A DNA stretch of 64,000 nucleotides, from the NCBI GenBank assembly GCA_040772225.1, contig JAXGYO010000002.1, forward strand, positions 1,240,001-1,304,000, in the 5' to 3' direction. Positions 17,015-26,282 of the stretch are shown piece by piece. The position numbers and the translations under genes were made by a program. Position 1 is the stretch's first letter. Each line of letters begins with the position of its first letter. Source of the stretch: JAAYED01 sp040772225. Its GTDB lineage: Bacteria > Chloroflexota > Anaerolineae > UBA1429. The notes beneath the pieces were generated by a model. That model had not been told where the DNA came from, searched no databases, and was given only the letters and a program-made list of their open reading frames with translations.

Positions 17015-19708
17015 ATGGTGAAAAAGTGGGTGTATTTGTCCTCAGAGGGCAACAAGGATATGAGAGACCTGTTGGGCGGCAAGGGCGCGGGTCTGGCCGA
17101 GATGACCAACGCGGGACTTCCAGTGCCCCCCAGCTTTACCTGCACAACAGAGGCCTGCCTGGCCTACTATGATGCAGGTAAACGATTCCCGGATGGCATG
17201 TGGGACCAGGTCAAAGAGGCAATGGCCGTCCTGGAAGAGCAGACGGGGAAAAAGTTTGGCGATCCGACAAACCCCTTGCTCGTCTCGGTGCGATCGGGTG
17301 CTCGCATCTCGATGCCCGGTATGATGGACACCGTGCTGAATGTCGGCCTGAACCCTGAGACCCTCGAGGGGCTTGCGGCCAAGGCGGATGACTATCGTTT
17401 CGCGTACGACTCTTACCGGCGGCTCATCTCGATGTACGGCCGGATCGTCAAGCGGATCGATGGCGAAAAGTTCGAGCGCGTCCTTGACCGCTACAAGGCT
17501 CAGACCGAGGGCGGTCGCGACACCGACTTGACTGTGGACATGCTCAAGCAGGTGGTCACCGAGTTCAAGGCGGTCTACAAGGCAGAGTTGGGTGAAGAGT
17601 TCCCCGATGACGTCTGGGATCAGCTGAGCCAGGCAATCGAGGCCGTGTTCAATTCCTGGTTTGGCCCCAATGCCACCACCTACCGCCGCATCAACAATCT
17701 CTCGGATTCCTGGGGCACCGCGGTCAACATCTGCACGATGGTCTTTGGCAACATGGGCGACGACTCGGGCAGTGGCGTGGCCTTTACGCGTAATCCCAAC
17801 ACCGGCGAAAACCGTCTGTTCGGCGAGTACCTGCCCAATGCTCAGGGCGAGGACGTGGTCGCCGGTATCCGCACGCCGATGCCTATCGCAGAGCTAGAGC
17901 GTACCAACCCGGACATCTACAAGCAGTTCCTGAATCTGGGCAAGCAACTCGAACGCCATTACCGTGAGATGCAGGACCTGGAGCTGACGGTCGAGCAGGG
18001 CAAACTGTGGATGCTGCAGACACGCACAGGCAAGCGCACGGCGCTGGCCTCTGTGAAAATCGCCGTCGACATGGCCAATGAAGGGCTCATCTCAATTCCA
18101 GAAGCTCTTGACCGCGTCACCACTGAGCAGGTGGATGCGCTGCTGCACCCGATGTTCGACCCGGATGCCAAGGCGCGGGCCAAAGCCGCCGGCGACCAGA
18201 TCGCTCAAGGGCTGAATGCCTCTCCCGGCGCCGCGACCGGTATCGCCGTGTTCGATTCGGATCGCGCCATGAAACATGCGGAAGACGGCGAGGCCGTAAT
18301 CCTCGTGAGGCCCGAGACCTCCCCTGACGATGTGGGCGGTATGCTCATGTCCAAGGGCGTGCTCACGCAGCATGGCGGTGCGACATCGCATGCGGCGGTG
18401 GTTGCGCGCGGCAACAATATGCCCTGCGTCGTTGGATGCGAGGAGATCAGCATCGACCCTGAGAACAGGCGCTTTACCAGGGGTGACCTGGTCGTAAAGG
18501 AAGGTGACGTGATCTCCATCGATGGCACCACCGGCGAGGTCTTTGTGGGACAGGTTCCCACCCTTGAGGCGGATATTGCGTCCAACGAGGAGTTGGCCCA
18601 GCTGCTGGCGTGGGCAGACGAGACCCGCACCCTCGGGGTATACACCAACGCGGACTATCCGCGCGACGCGCGACGCGCCCGGGCCTTTGGCGCGCAGGGA
18701 ATCGGGCTGTGCCGCACCGAGCACATGTTCTTTGAGGAGACCCGCCGCCCCGCTGTGGTGGGCATGATCATGTCCCGCACTGACGAAGAGCGTGCCAGGT
18801 ATCTTGAGCAACTCTTGCCCTTCCAGCAGGAGGACTTTGAGGGCATCTTTGAGGCGATGGACGGCCTGCCCGTGATCATCCGCCTGATCGATCCGCCCAT
18901 GCACGAGTTCCTGCCCAGCCGAGAATCGCTGCTGGAAGAAGTGGTAAAGCTTCGCATCACAGGCGAGGATCCGGAGACACTGGCTGAGAGAGAACACATG
19001 CTCAGCGTCGTGGAGAGCATGTGGGAAGTGAACCCAATGATGGGCTTGCGCGGCTGCCGCGTGGGCCTGATGATGCCCGGTCTCACCGAGATGCAGGTGC
19101 GCGCCATCTTCCAGGCCGCCTGCAGCCAGACAAAAAAGGGTGTCAAGGTCAAGGTCGAGGTGATGATTCCGCTGGTATCTCATATCAATGAGCTGCGGGC
19201 CGAGATCACCAAGCTGCGTGCCGTGGCCAAGCAGGTCATGGAAGAGCAGGGCGTCACCGTCGAGCACAAGTTCGGCACGATGATCGAGACGCCACGGGCG
19301 GCGCTGACCGCAGGGGCCCTTGCCGGGGAGGCTGAGTTCTTTTCCTTTGGCACCAACGACCTCACCCAGATGACCTTTGGCTTTTCGCGGGATGACTCAG
19401 AGGGTAAGTTCCTGTTGGCGTATGTCGATCGCGGGCTGCTCCCTGCTAACCCGTTCCAGAGCCTGGATCAGGATGGCGTCGGCCAGCTCGTGCGCAAAGC
19501 TGTCACCGACGGGCGCGCCACGCGGCCGGAGATCGAGCTCGGTATCTGTGGCGAGCATGGCGGCGACCCCGCCTCGATCGACTTTTTCCATCGCGTGGGC
19601 CTGGCCTATGTCAGCTGCTCGCCTTTCCGTGTCCCTGTGGCGCGGCTGGCCGCAGCACAGGCTGCCCTGCGGAACGATCACAACATCAGTGCCGAAAAGG
19701 ATATCTAG
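17015..19708 (+). CDS. ppdK: Pyruvate, phosphate dikinase
   Basis: PPDK interconverts pyruvate + ATP + Pi and PEP + AMP + PPi. The 897-residue protein contains the N-terminal ATP-grasp domain (GGKGAGLAEMTNAGLPVPPSF, then SVRSGARISMPGMMDTVLN). The central phosphohistidine domain has GGATSHAAVVARG (His near 456), and the C-terminal PEP-binding barrel has GLCRTEHMFFE and the catalytic cysteine motif GICGEHGGDPAS (near 842). Length fits the family. The ATG at 17015 follows GGGAGGGAG. It is monocistronic, between its own promoter and a strong terminator, so it may be separately regulated for glycolytic or gluconeogenic PEP exchange. Confidence 0.97.
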   Translation: MVKKWVYLSSEGNKDMRDLLGGKGAGLAEMTNAGLPVPPSFTCTTEACLAYYDAGKRFPDGMWDQVKEAMAVLEEQTGKKFGDPTNPLLVSVRSGARISMPGMMDTVLNVGLNPETLEGLAAKADDYRFAYDSYRRLISMYGRIVKRIDGEKFERVLDRYKAQTEGGRDTDLTVDMLKQVVTEFKAVYKAELGEEFPDDVWDQLSQAIEAVFNSWFGPNATTYRRINNLSDSWGTAVNICTMVFGNMGDDSGSGVAFTRNPNTGENRLFGEYLPNAQGEDVVAGIRTPMPIAELERTNPDIYKQFLNLGKQLERHYREMQDLELTVEQGKLWMLQTRTGKRTALASVKIAVDMANEGLISIPEALDRVTTEQVDALLHPMFDPDAKARAKAAGDQIAQGLNASPGAATGIAVFDSDRAMKHAEDGEAVILVRPETSPDDVGGMLMSKGVLTQHGGATSHAAVVARGNNMPCVVGCEEISIDPENRRFTRGDLVVKEGDVISIDGTTGEVFVGQVPTLEADIASNEELAQLLAWADETRTLGVYTNADYPRDARRARAFGAQGIGLCRTEHMFFEETRRPAVVGMIMSRTDEERARYLEQLLPFQQEDFEGIFEAMDGLPVIIRLIDPPMHEFLPSRESLLEEVVKLRITGEDPETLAEREHMLSVVESMWEVNPMMGLRGCRVGLMMPGLTEMQVRAIFQAACSQTKKGVKVKVEVMIPLVSHINELRAEITKLRAVAKQVMEEQGVTVEHKFGTMIETPRAALTAGALAGEAEFFSFGTNDLTQMTFGFSRDDSEGKFLLAYVDRGLLPANPFQSLDQDGVGQLVRKAVTDGRATRPEIELGICGEHGGDPASIDFFHRVGLAYVSCSPFRVPVARLAAAQAALRNDHNISAEKDI

Positions 19709-19728
19709 CCACATCGCTGCTATCTAAA

Positions 19729-19755
19729 GGAGGCCGGGCTGATCGCCCGGCCTCC
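19729..19755 (+). terminator. ppdK rho-independent terminator
   Basis: An exact 11-bp stem GGAGGCCGGGC (19729-19739) / GCCCGGCCTCC (19745-19755) has a 5-nt loop and is followed by TCGCTTTCCC. The T tract is short but the stem is very GC-rich. It lies 20 bp after the ppdK stop. Confidence 0.8.
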
Positions 19756-19802
19756 TCGCTTTCCCCTCCCGGTCACCTGCCCTGCTACACGATCCATGCG
19801 CC

Positions 19803-19830
19803 TTGAGGGCGGCGCGATGCCGTGTATAAT
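19803..19830 (+). promoter_or_regulatory. dnaG-rpoD promoter
   Basis: -35 TTGAGG (19803-19808), a 16-bp spacer and -10 TATAAT (19825-19830). The predicted start near 19837 gives an unusually long leader of about 280 nt to dnaG. Confidence 0.65.
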
Positions 19831-19836
19831 GGGGTC

Positions 19837-20115
19837 GCAGAGTGAGAGTGGCGCTCAAGCTTACTCGTGCTGGCAGCCCAGCCATTGGCCCGGCCCCGGT
19901 TACGCCGCGGCAAACACAGCTCTCTGCTCGTCCGGTTGCGAGCATCTGGATAGCCTCCGAGGCTCTTGTCACCTGTGTGGGTCTGGCCGGTGATTGCCCA
20001 GGAGCGCACGCTTCAAGCGCAAGAGCCCGCCAGACCTGGCCTCCTTCACCGATAGGTCGTCTTGCGCTCTCCACAGCGGCGAATACGATCGCCGGCGCAG
20101 ACTGAGGAGTGAGTG
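19837..20115 (+). other. Long 5' leader of the dnaG-rpoD transcript
   Basis: About 280 nt without a convincing reading frame separate the promoter from dnaG. Several short hairpins can be drawn: GCTCG/CGAGC (19926-19930/19939-19943), AGCC/GGCT (19952-19955/19961-19964), TCACC/GGTGA (19969-19973/19989-19993) and GGCGA/TCGCC (20078-20082/20089-20093). No known riboswitch, 6S or SRP RNA signature was recognised. It may regulate the primase/sigma operon at RNA level or be an independent small RNA; this is inference. Confidence 0.35.
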
Positions 20116-22053
20116 ATGTCCGTCGTCGATGAGATCAAACAGAGGCTCGATGTCGTCGAGGTGATCGGCTCCTATGTAGCCCTGAAAAAGACGGGATCTA
20201 CGTACAAGGGCCTCTGCCCGTTTCATACCGAGAAGACACCCTCCTTTGTGGTCTTTCCTGACTCGCAGTCATGGCACTGCTTTGGCGCGTGTTCCACCGG
20301 TGGCGATATTTTCACGTTCATCATGCGCCACGAGAACCTCGACTTTGGCGAAGCGCTCAAGCTACTCGCTCAACGCGCGGGCATCGAGTTGGAGCCCCTT
20401 TCCACCGGCGCCAGAGAGCATGCCGAGCAACTGGACAGATTGCGTCAGGTGAACGCGCTGGCTGCGAGCTATTACCAGCAAGTTCTGCTCGAGTCGCCGG
20501 AAGCCGCCCCCGCGCGCGACTATCTCGAGAGGCGCGAGGTCTCAGCGGCCTCGCTGAGCGCATTCCAGCTCGGATATGCTCTCAACGACTGGCATCGTGT
20601 TGAACACTATCTCCGGTCTCAGGGGGTCTCACAACAGGAGGCGATAGACGCAGGCCTATTGGCCACGAGCGATTCGGGCAATGTCTATGACCGTTTTCGC
20701 GGGCGCATCATGTTCCCCATCCGGGATGTGCAAGGGCATGTGATCGGCTTTGGCGGGCGCGTACTGGATGACTCGCAACCCAAGTACCTGAACTCGCCCC
20801 AGACCCCGCTCTTTGACAAGGGCAGTGTTCTCTATGGCATCGACCGCGCACGGGCAAGCATACGCGAGACAGGCACGGCCATCATCGTCGAAGGCTACAT
20901 GGATGTGATCATCCCTCACCAGTGCGGAGCGACTAACCTTGTCGCTTGCATGGGGACGGCGCTGTCCGAAGCACACATCGACATCCTCAAGCGCCTGTGC
21001 AAGACACTGATTCTAGCACTGGACCCCGATGAAGCCGGGCTCAGAGCAGCGGAACGGGGGGCCCTGGCCGCAACAGAGAACCTGCCCAGAGACATCGTGC
21101 CTGTACCAGACGCCCGCGGCCTCATCCGATATGAGGAGCGCCTGGGCGCCGAGGTGCGCGTGCTGTTGTTGCCGGGAGATATGGACCCCGACGAGTTGAT
21201 CTTGAGCGATCGAAGGCTGTGGGACAAACTCGTCGAAGATGCCCTTCCGGTCCCAGAGTTCTATCTGGAACGTGCCAGGAAAGAGATTGACGTCAGTACC
21301 GCGAGAGGCAAGCAGGAAGCCGCGGAACGCATGCTCAGCGTGATCGCGGCTCTGGACAGCCCGGTGCAGCGTGCCCACTATGTACAGCGTCTCGCACAGT
21401 GGATTCGTGTCGACGAGCGCGAACTGACACCGCAGCTCGACCGCATCCGGCGCCAGACGGGGGCATCTGGCTCCCGCATGCGCGGCCCCACGCGCCGGCC
21501 AGCGATTCTCAGTGCAGGCATCGGCCAGACTGGCATGGAAAGCCTCATCAATCTCAGCCCCGAGGAGCACTCGCTCGCCCTGATGATCAGAGACCCGCAA
21601 GGCGCCGCTATGCTGATCAAGGAGACCGGGTTAACCGAGCAGACCTTTGAGGACCCGCGGCATCGCGAGGTATTTCGTCAGTTGTTGCCGTATATGCAGG
21701 ATTCTGGCCAGCAATACACATTGGCCGCCCTGCTGGCTTCACTTGACACAGAATCCGCGGCTCAGGTAGAATCGCTCAGCCAGCGACTGGGCGAAGGGCC
21801 GCCTCTGACGGAGGAGATGGTTCTCGAGGACCTGATCAAGGGCTGCACACGCCTTCGCAGGCAAGAGATCTCTCGTCGCATCGAAGAACTGCGGTTTGTG
21901 CAGCAAGAAGCGCGCGACGCCCAGGATGCCGATACCGTCCGCGATCTGGACGCTCGCATAGCCGAGCTTAACGTAGAGCAACGGAGGATTGAGCGCCGCT
22001 TTCAGGCTGCCACCTATACCGGCAAGCGCCACGCGCAGTCGAATGGACAGTGA
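20116..22053 (+). CDS. dnaG: DNA primase DnaG
   Basis: DnaG synthesises RNA primers at the replication fork. The 645-residue protein has the N-terminal zinc-binding domain with CPFHTEKTPSF (C34) and HCFGACSTGGD (about 54-64). The central core has GGRVLDDSQPKYLNSPQTPLFDKG and TOPRIM motifs IIVEGYMDVI (about 255-264) and LALDPDEAG. A less conserved DnaB-interaction domain follows. The ATG at 20116 has GAGGAG six bases upstream; a GTG one codon earlier is less likely. The stop overlaps the rpoD ATG (TGATG), giving the classical macromolecular-synthesis pair. Confidence 0.96.
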   Translation: MSVVDEIKQRLDVVEVIGSYVALKKTGSTYKGLCPFHTEKTPSFVVFPDSQSWHCFGACSTGGDIFTFIMRHENLDFGEALKLLAQRAGIELEPLSTGAREHAEQLDRLRQVNALAASYYQQVLLESPEAAPARDYLERREVSAASLSAFQLGYALNDWHRVEHYLRSQGVSQQEAIDAGLLATSDSGNVYDRFRGRIMFPIRDVQGHVIGFGGRVLDDSQPKYLNSPQTPLFDKGSVLYGIDRARASIRETGTAIIVEGYMDVIIPHQCGATNLVACMGTALSEAHIDILKRLCKTLILALDPDEAGLRAAERGALAATENLPRDIVPVPDARGLIRYEERLGAEVRVLLLPGDMDPDELILSDRRLWDKLVEDALPVPEFYLERARKEIDVSTARGKQEAAERMLSVIAALDSPVQRAHYVQRLAQWIRVDERELTPQLDRIRRQTGASGSRMRGPTRRPAILSAGIGQTGMESLINLSPEEHSLALMIRDPQGAAMLIKETGLTEQTFEDPRHREVFRQLLPYMQDSGQQYTLAALLASLDTESAAQVESLSQRLGEGPPLTEEMVLEDLIKGCTRLRRQEISRRIEELRFVQQEARDAQDADTVRDLDARIAELNVEQRRIERRFQAATYTGKRHAQSNGQ

Positions 22054-23315
22054 TGAGCACCGAATCCTCTCGTAATCGAGCGCTAGACGAACTGCTCGCC
22101 CGCGCAATGCGGGATGAGATTGTCACCAAACAGGATCTGGTGGCAGCCTTGCCCTCTGGCGCCAACGTTCAGCGGGATGTTGACGAACTCAGCAACGCGC
22201 TGGCTGAGATCGGGGTGCTCGTTATTGATCCAGACGACGATCTGCTGAATGCCACCGAGGAAGAGCTCGCTCCCGTACCGGAAACGGCCGCGGTTTTGCC
22301 CCGCAGGCGTACCGAGCCACTGGCAGACTCTGTTCAGATGTACCTCAGAGAGATCGGCCGTGTACCCTTGCTGGACGGCGATGATGAGGTGCGCCTCGCG
22401 AAGGCAATCCAGGCTGGCATGGAAGCAGCGGAACGACTCGAGTCCGAGGGAGACAGCCTCGAACCCCAAGAACAGTTCGCGCTCAACCTCAAGGTGCAGC
22501 GCGGCGAACTGGCGCGCCGGCACATGATCGAAGCGAATCTGCGGTTGGTGGTCAGTGTTGCCAAAGGCTTCTCCGGGCGATCGATGTCTTTTCTGGACCT
22601 CATCCAGGAAGGCAACCTTGGCTTGCTGCGAGCGGTAGAAAAGTTTGACCATAAAAGGGGCTTTAAATTCAGCACCTATGCGACCTGGTGGATACGCCAG
22701 GCCATCAACCGCGCCATTGCCGACCAGGGACGCACCATCCGCATTCCCGTGCACATGATCGAGTCGATCAACCGGCTGACACGCACCAGGCGCCAGCTAC
22801 AGCAACGGTTGGGGCATGACCCTACCCCGGAAGAGGTCGCTATCGAACTCGATTACATCTCCGAGTCCGATCAGCGCATCATCGAGGAGGCGCAAGCCAA
22901 AGGCAACCCGCTGCCTCCCGATGTTCGCATCCGGCTCAAGCGCGCAGCCCAAAAGGTACAGCAGGTCATGTCCGTCTCGCAGGAGCCCATGTCCCTCGAG
23001 ACGCCGATGGGCAACGAAGACAACAGCGTCCTGGTCGACTTTATCGCGGACGACTCCATCGCCAGCCCAATAGAGGAGACCAACCGCGAGCTACTGAGGG
23101 AGCAGATGCAGGATGTGCTCACCAGCCTTGGCGAACGCGAGCGCGAGGTGCTTGCGCTGCGCTTTGGCCTCGAGGATGGAGAGACCCACACCCTGGAGGA
23201 AGTCGGCGCCAGATTTGGCGTTACGCGGGAGCGCGTGCGGCAGATTGAGGCCAAAGCCCTCCGGAAGTTACGCCACCCGTCCTTCAGTCGTCGGCTGAGG
23301 GACTATTTATCCTAG
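22053..23315 (+). CDS. rpoD: Primary RNA polymerase sigma factor RpoD/SigA
   Basis: The 420-residue group 1 sigma factor directs RNA polymerase to -10/-35 promoters like those seen throughout this window. It has a reduced N-terminal region 1.1, region 1.2 (SVQMYLREIGRVPLL), region 2 (GNLGLLRAVEKFDHKRGFKF, then STYATWWIRQAINRAI), region 3 (HMIESINRL) and region 4.2 helix-turn-helix (TLEEVGARFGVTRERVRQIE). The ATG at 22053 overlaps the dnaG stop; an in-frame GTG at 22050 is the alternative. Cotranscription with dnaG is expected. Confidence 0.96.
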   Translation: MSTESSRNRALDELLARAMRDEIVTKQDLVAALPSGANVQRDVDELSNALAEIGVLVIDPDDDLLNATEEELAPVPETAAVLPRRRTEPLADSVQMYLREIGRVPLLDGDDEVRLAKAIQAGMEAAERLESEGDSLEPQEQFALNLKVQRGELARRHMIEANLRLVVSVAKGFSGRSMSFLDLIQEGNLGLLRAVEKFDHKRGFKFSTYATWWIRQAINRAIADQGRTIRIPVHMIESINRLTRTRRQLQQRLGHDPTPEEVAIELDYISESDQRIIEEAQAKGNPLPPDVRIRLKRAAQKVQQVMSVSQEPMSLETPMGNEDNSVLVDFIADDSIASPIEETNRELLREQMQDVLTSLGEREREVLALRFGLEDGETHTLEEVGARFGVTRERVRQIEAKALRKLRHPSFSRRLRDYLS

Positions 23316-23346
23316 AGCAGAGCACAGGCAAATCCAACCGAAAGAT

Positions 23347-23375
23347 TTGACGCACCCCCCTTTCTGATGTAGACT
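23347..23375 (+). promoter_or_regulatory. tRNA-Asn promoter
   Basis: -35 TTGACG (23347-23352), a 17-bp spacer and -10 TAGACT (23370-23375). The predicted start is about 10 bp before the tRNA. Confidence 0.65.
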
Positions 23376-23392
23376 CGCGCCATCGCGATTGA

Positions 23393-23464
23393 TCCTCGGT
23401 AGCTCAATGGTAGAGCGGTCGGCTGTTAACCGATTGGTTGTTGGTTCGAGTCCAGCCCGAGGAG
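23393..23464 (+). tRNA. tRNA-Asn (GTT)
   Basis: The 7-bp acceptor stem TCCTCGG/CCGAGGA pairs fully, with a G discriminator at 23464. The D-arm reads AGCTC-AATGGTA-GAGC and the T-arm has GGTTCGAGTCC. The anticodon loop CTGTTAA gives GTT, closed by GTCGG/CCGAT. CCA is not encoded. Confidence 0.95.
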
Positions 23465-23472
23465 CCTGTCCA

Positions 23473-23509
23473 GACTCTCGTTCGGCAACGCTGCCGGCGA
23501 GAGTCGTTT
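23473..23509 (+). terminator. tRNA-Asn terminator
   Basis: The stem GACTCTCG (23473-23480) / CGAGAGTC (23498-23505) encloses an inner GGCA/TGCC stem and is followed by GTTTTG. It lies 8 bp after the tRNA. Confidence 0.8.
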
Positions 23510-23568
23510 TGCTTCTGGCTTTCTTCGAATTCCCTCCGTCCAGCATTCCACGATAAGTGACCGCCATC

Positions 23569-23598
23569 TTGTCAGGTTATGCTTCGTGCGACTAGAAT
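23569..23598 (+). promoter_or_regulatory. Promoter of the rubrerythrin-like gene
   Basis: -35 TTGTCA (23569-23574), an 18-bp spacer and -10 TAGAAT (23593-23598). The leader to the ATG at 23643 is about 38 nt. Confidence 0.6.
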
Positions 23599-23642
23599 AC
23601 CCATGAATCCACAGTCCTTAGCGCAACGGAAGGAGAACGATC

Positions 23643-24122
23643 ATGTCGCCAATCCCTGCACAGGTGATTCTGCAGTGGGCTCTGGAGATCGAGCGCAACG
23701 GGGAGACCTTCTACACGGCAGTCGCCGCCACCGCCCAGGATCGGGAGGTCAAGACCCTGTTTCAGGATCTTGCCTACCAGGAACAGCGGCACTATCGCAC
23801 ATTTGAGCGCATGCTGGCCAAAGCCCCCGAGGCCCCTGCAGACACAGACAGCAGTGAGTATCGCGAGTTTCTGCAGAATGCCCTGGCCGGGGCTCTACTC
23901 GGACCGGACAAGGGCATGGAGCGTGCGAAGGCGGCTGAGAATGAGACGGAGGCACTCCGCGCGGCCATGGCCTTTGAGAAGGACACGCTGCTCTTTTTCT
24001 ACGAGCTGGTTGAGGCAGTCGCTGAGGACCAGACAGCAGCCATTCGCGCAATCATCGACGAAGAGCGTGATCATTTGCGCCAGCTGAGCCGGGTTCTGGC
24101 CGATGGACCCTGGGTGGCCTGA
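23643..24122 (+). CDS. Rubrerythrin-like ferritin-family diiron protein
   Basis: The 159-residue, mostly helical protein resembles the ferritin-like domain of rubrerythrins. Helices carry EIERNGETFY (15-24), EQRHYRTFERML, AMAFEKDTLLFFYEL and DEERDHLRQL, supplying the paired E...ExxH-type residues of a diiron site. There is no C-terminal rubredoxin (CxxC) domain. Members usually reduce peroxide or handle iron in anaerobes and microaerophiles. GGAAGGAG lies upstream of the ATG. It is followed 57 bp later by an FAD dehydrogenase, possibly cotranscribed. Confidence 0.8.
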   Translation: MSPIPAQVILQWALEIERNGETFYTAVAATAQDREVKTLFQDLAYQEQRHYRTFERMLAKAPEAPADTDSSEYREFLQNALAGALLGPDKGMERAKAAENETEALRAAMAFEKDTLLFFYELVEAVAEDQTAAIRAIIDEERDHLRQLSRVLADGPWVA

Positions 24123-24179
24123 CACCACGCCCGTCTCGATGACTGACAGCCAGTCCACTGCTCACAGGAGGAGGTTCTG

Positions 24180-25529
24180 ATGACTACCGTTGCGATAGTG
24201 GGGGCGGGTCCTGCGGGGATATTTGCTGCCTACGAGCTGGCAGGAGCGGGGCACCGCGTCGTCGTCATCGACATGGGCAAGCCCGTCGCTGAGCGCAACA
24301 GGCGAGACGGCTATGACCTGCTGCACGGCATGGGCGGGGCTGGGACCTTTTCCGACGGCAAGATCAACTTTCATCCGCAGGTGGGCGGCGATCTCTTTGA
24401 GTTCATGTCCCCAAACCAGGCGTGGGACCTGATCAACCATATCGAGTCGATCTTTGCCACGTATGGCGTCAGCGTGATGGAGACCAGCGATCGCGCAACC
24501 CGTGAACTGGAAAAGTCCGCGGCCAAGGCAGGCGTCCGTTTTCTGCCGATCCGTCAGGCACATATCGGTTCTGATCACCTGGTGGAGCTCATGCAGCGCC
24601 TGGCCGACCATCTGGCGCGCATGGGCGTCGCCTTCCGCATGCAGACGCGTGTCGTAGATGTCCTCGTGAGCGAAGGCCGCGCGCAGGGTGTGGTGCTGGA
24701 GAGCGGAGAAGTCATCCGGGCGGACGCCGTGCTGCTGGCGGCAGGCCGCGTGGGGAGCGAATGGACCCGGCGTGTCATCGAACAGCTGGGGCTTGCCGTC
24801 GTCTACAACCCCGTTGATGTCGGCGTCCGCGTGGAGATCCCGGCTATCGTGATGGCCGACATCATCGACGTCTGCTATGACCCCAAGTTCTATGTTCGCG
24901 CCCCCACATATGATGACCAGGTGCGCACTTTTTGTGTCTCGCCTCACGGATTCGTGGTCAAGGAATCCTATCCTGAAGAAGGCGTCGTCGGTGTTAACGG
25001 CCACTCGCTCAAGGACCGGCACACCGACAACACCAACTTTGCCCTGTTGACGAGCATCAATCTCACCGAACCTGTCGAAAGCACCACAGCCTATGGCGTC
25101 TCTATCGCCCGGTTGGCCACAACGATCGGCGGGGGCCGGCCGACGCTGCAGAGTCTGGGGGATCTGCGCCGTCATCGCCGGTCGACCTGGAGCCGGCTGA
25201 CAAAAAGCCCGGGAGATGTTGTTCCTACCCTGGAGGATGTGACACCGGGCGACATCTCGATGGCCCTCCCCCACCGAATTGTCACTGACCTGCTGGAAGC
25301 GCTGGATATCCTGGCTCGGATCATCCCAGGGTTGGACGCGGACCGGACACTGCTCTACGCTCTGGAGCTCAAGCGCTACGCCAACAAACCTCGCACCGAT
25401 CGCAACCTGCAGACTGAATTGCCGGGGCTGTACGTAGCCGGCGATGGCGCTGGGGTAGCCAGAGGTATCGGTGGTGCTGCCGCCACGGGCGAGATCGCAG
25501 CTCGCGGGATTATGGCGGCTGCAGGATGA
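24180..25529 (+). CDS. FAD-dependent dehydrogenase (COG2509-type)
   Basis: The 449-residue flavoprotein starts with the dinucleotide-binding motif VAIVGAGPAGIFAAYELA (4-21) and an acidic strand end VVVIDMGK. GGAGTFSDGKINFHP follows, as in the uncharacterised FAD dehydrogenases of COG2509. The C-terminal FAD signature is LPGLYVAGDGAGVARG with GGAAATGEIAARGI. The physiological substrate of the family is unknown. A strong ribosome-binding site, AGGAGGAGG, precedes the ATG. Its end overlaps the upstream part of the sfsA frame. Confidence 0.88.
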   Translation: MTTVAIVGAGPAGIFAAYELAGAGHRVVVIDMGKPVAERNRRDGYDLLHGMGGAGTFSDGKINFHPQVGGDLFEFMSPNQAWDLINHIESIFATYGVSVMETSDRATRELEKSAAKAGVRFLPIRQAHIGSDHLVELMQRLADHLARMGVAFRMQTRVVDVLVSEGRAQGVVLESGEVIRADAVLLAAGRVGSEWTRRVIEQLGLAVVYNPVDVGVRVEIPAIVMADIIDVCYDPKFYVRAPTYDDQVRTFCVSPHGFVVKESYPEEGVVGVNGHSLKDRHTDNTNFALLTSINLTEPVESTTAYGVSIARLATTIGGGRPTLQSLGDLRRHRRSTWSRLTKSPGDVVPTLEDVTPGDISMALPHRIVTDLLEALDILARIIPGLDADRTLLYALELKRYANKPRTDRNLQTELPGLYVAGDGAGVARGIGGAAATGEIAARGIMAAAG

Positions 25530-25560
25530 CCAACCCAATGCGTTGGCGGCACACCTGAAG

Positions 25561-26247
25561 GTGCGACTGCCAGAACTCGTCCGTGGCATCTTTGTCCAGC
25601 GTGATAATCGTTTCCGGGCCACCGTACTCGTAGACGACCGCCCTTGCGCCGCCAGAGTCGCCAGTTCCGGGCGCATGCAGGAGTTGCTTGTCCCCGGTGC
25701 AACCATCTGGTTGGCACCGGCACTCAAGCCGGGCCGCCGCACAACCTACGATCTGCTACTGGTCGAGCACGGAGACACACTCGTCTCGGTCGACTCGCAC
25801 CTGCCAAACCGCCTCTGGCCCGAATTCATCCAAAGAGAAGGTTGGCTTGGGGAACCGGTGCACGAACTGGCAGCCGAGCGCCCGTACGGCTCCAGCCGTC
25901 TGGACTTTGTCCTTACAGCGGTTGACGCTCGCACCTGGATGGAAGTCAAATCTGTGACGCTGGTGCAGAATGGCCGGGCGCTATTCCCCGATGCGCCCAC
26001 AACCCGCGGCACGAGGCATGTACAAGAGCTCACCCGGGCCGTAGCTGAGGGGGACCGCGCTGCGGTGATATTCGTCATACAACGCAACGATGCGGCCACA
26101 TTCTCGCCCCACGTACAGGCAGATCCCCTTTTCGCCGCCACCTTGGTCGAGGCCGGCCAGCGAGGCGTTGCCATTCACGCCTATGCCTGTGAGGTCACAA
26201 TCAGTCAGGTCACCATTGAGCGCAGAGTGCCCGTGTACCTGGAATAG
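25561..26247 (+). CDS. sfsA: SfsA family DNA-binding/sugar fermentation stimulation protein
   Basis: SfsA-like nuclease-fold proteins are named after an E. coli regulator of maltose metabolism; the biochemical role is poorly defined. Visible signatures are RGIFVQRDNRFRATV, AARVASSGRMQELLVPGA, LVSVDSHLPNRLW, SSRLDFVL, WMEVKSVTLVQNGRALFPDAPTTRG (split here as two motifs, WMEVKSVTL and ALFPDAPTTRG) and HVQELTRA. The frame is open from 25471, inside the preceding gene. GTG 25561 (VRLPELV...) gives 228 residues, the family length, but no strong ribosome site is visible; TTG or upstream starts cannot be excluded. Confidence 0.88.
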   Translation: MRLPELVRGIFVQRDNRFRATVLVDDRPCAARVASSGRMQELLVPGATIWLAPALKPGRRTTYDLLLVEHGDTLVSVDSHLPNRLWPEFIQREGWLGEPVHELAAERPYGSSRLDFVLTAVDARTWMEVKSVTLVQNGRALFPDAPTTRGTRHVQELTRAVAEGDRAAVIFVIQRNDAATFSPHVQADPLFAATLVEAGQRGVAIHAYACEVTISQVTIERRVPVYLE

Positions 26248-26282
26248 CCCAGGGGGCATCCCCAGTCCGCAATCGCCGCCGA

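Noticed and set aside
19837..20115. Cobalamin riboswitch, 6S RNA or SRP RNA upstream of dnaG
   Set aside because: None of the conserved core sequences of these families is present on either strand.
24162..25742. A 526-codon minus-strand frame opposite the FAD dehydrogenase
   Set aside because: Antisense shadow; the plus strand has the dinucleotide-binding motifs and a strong ribosome site.
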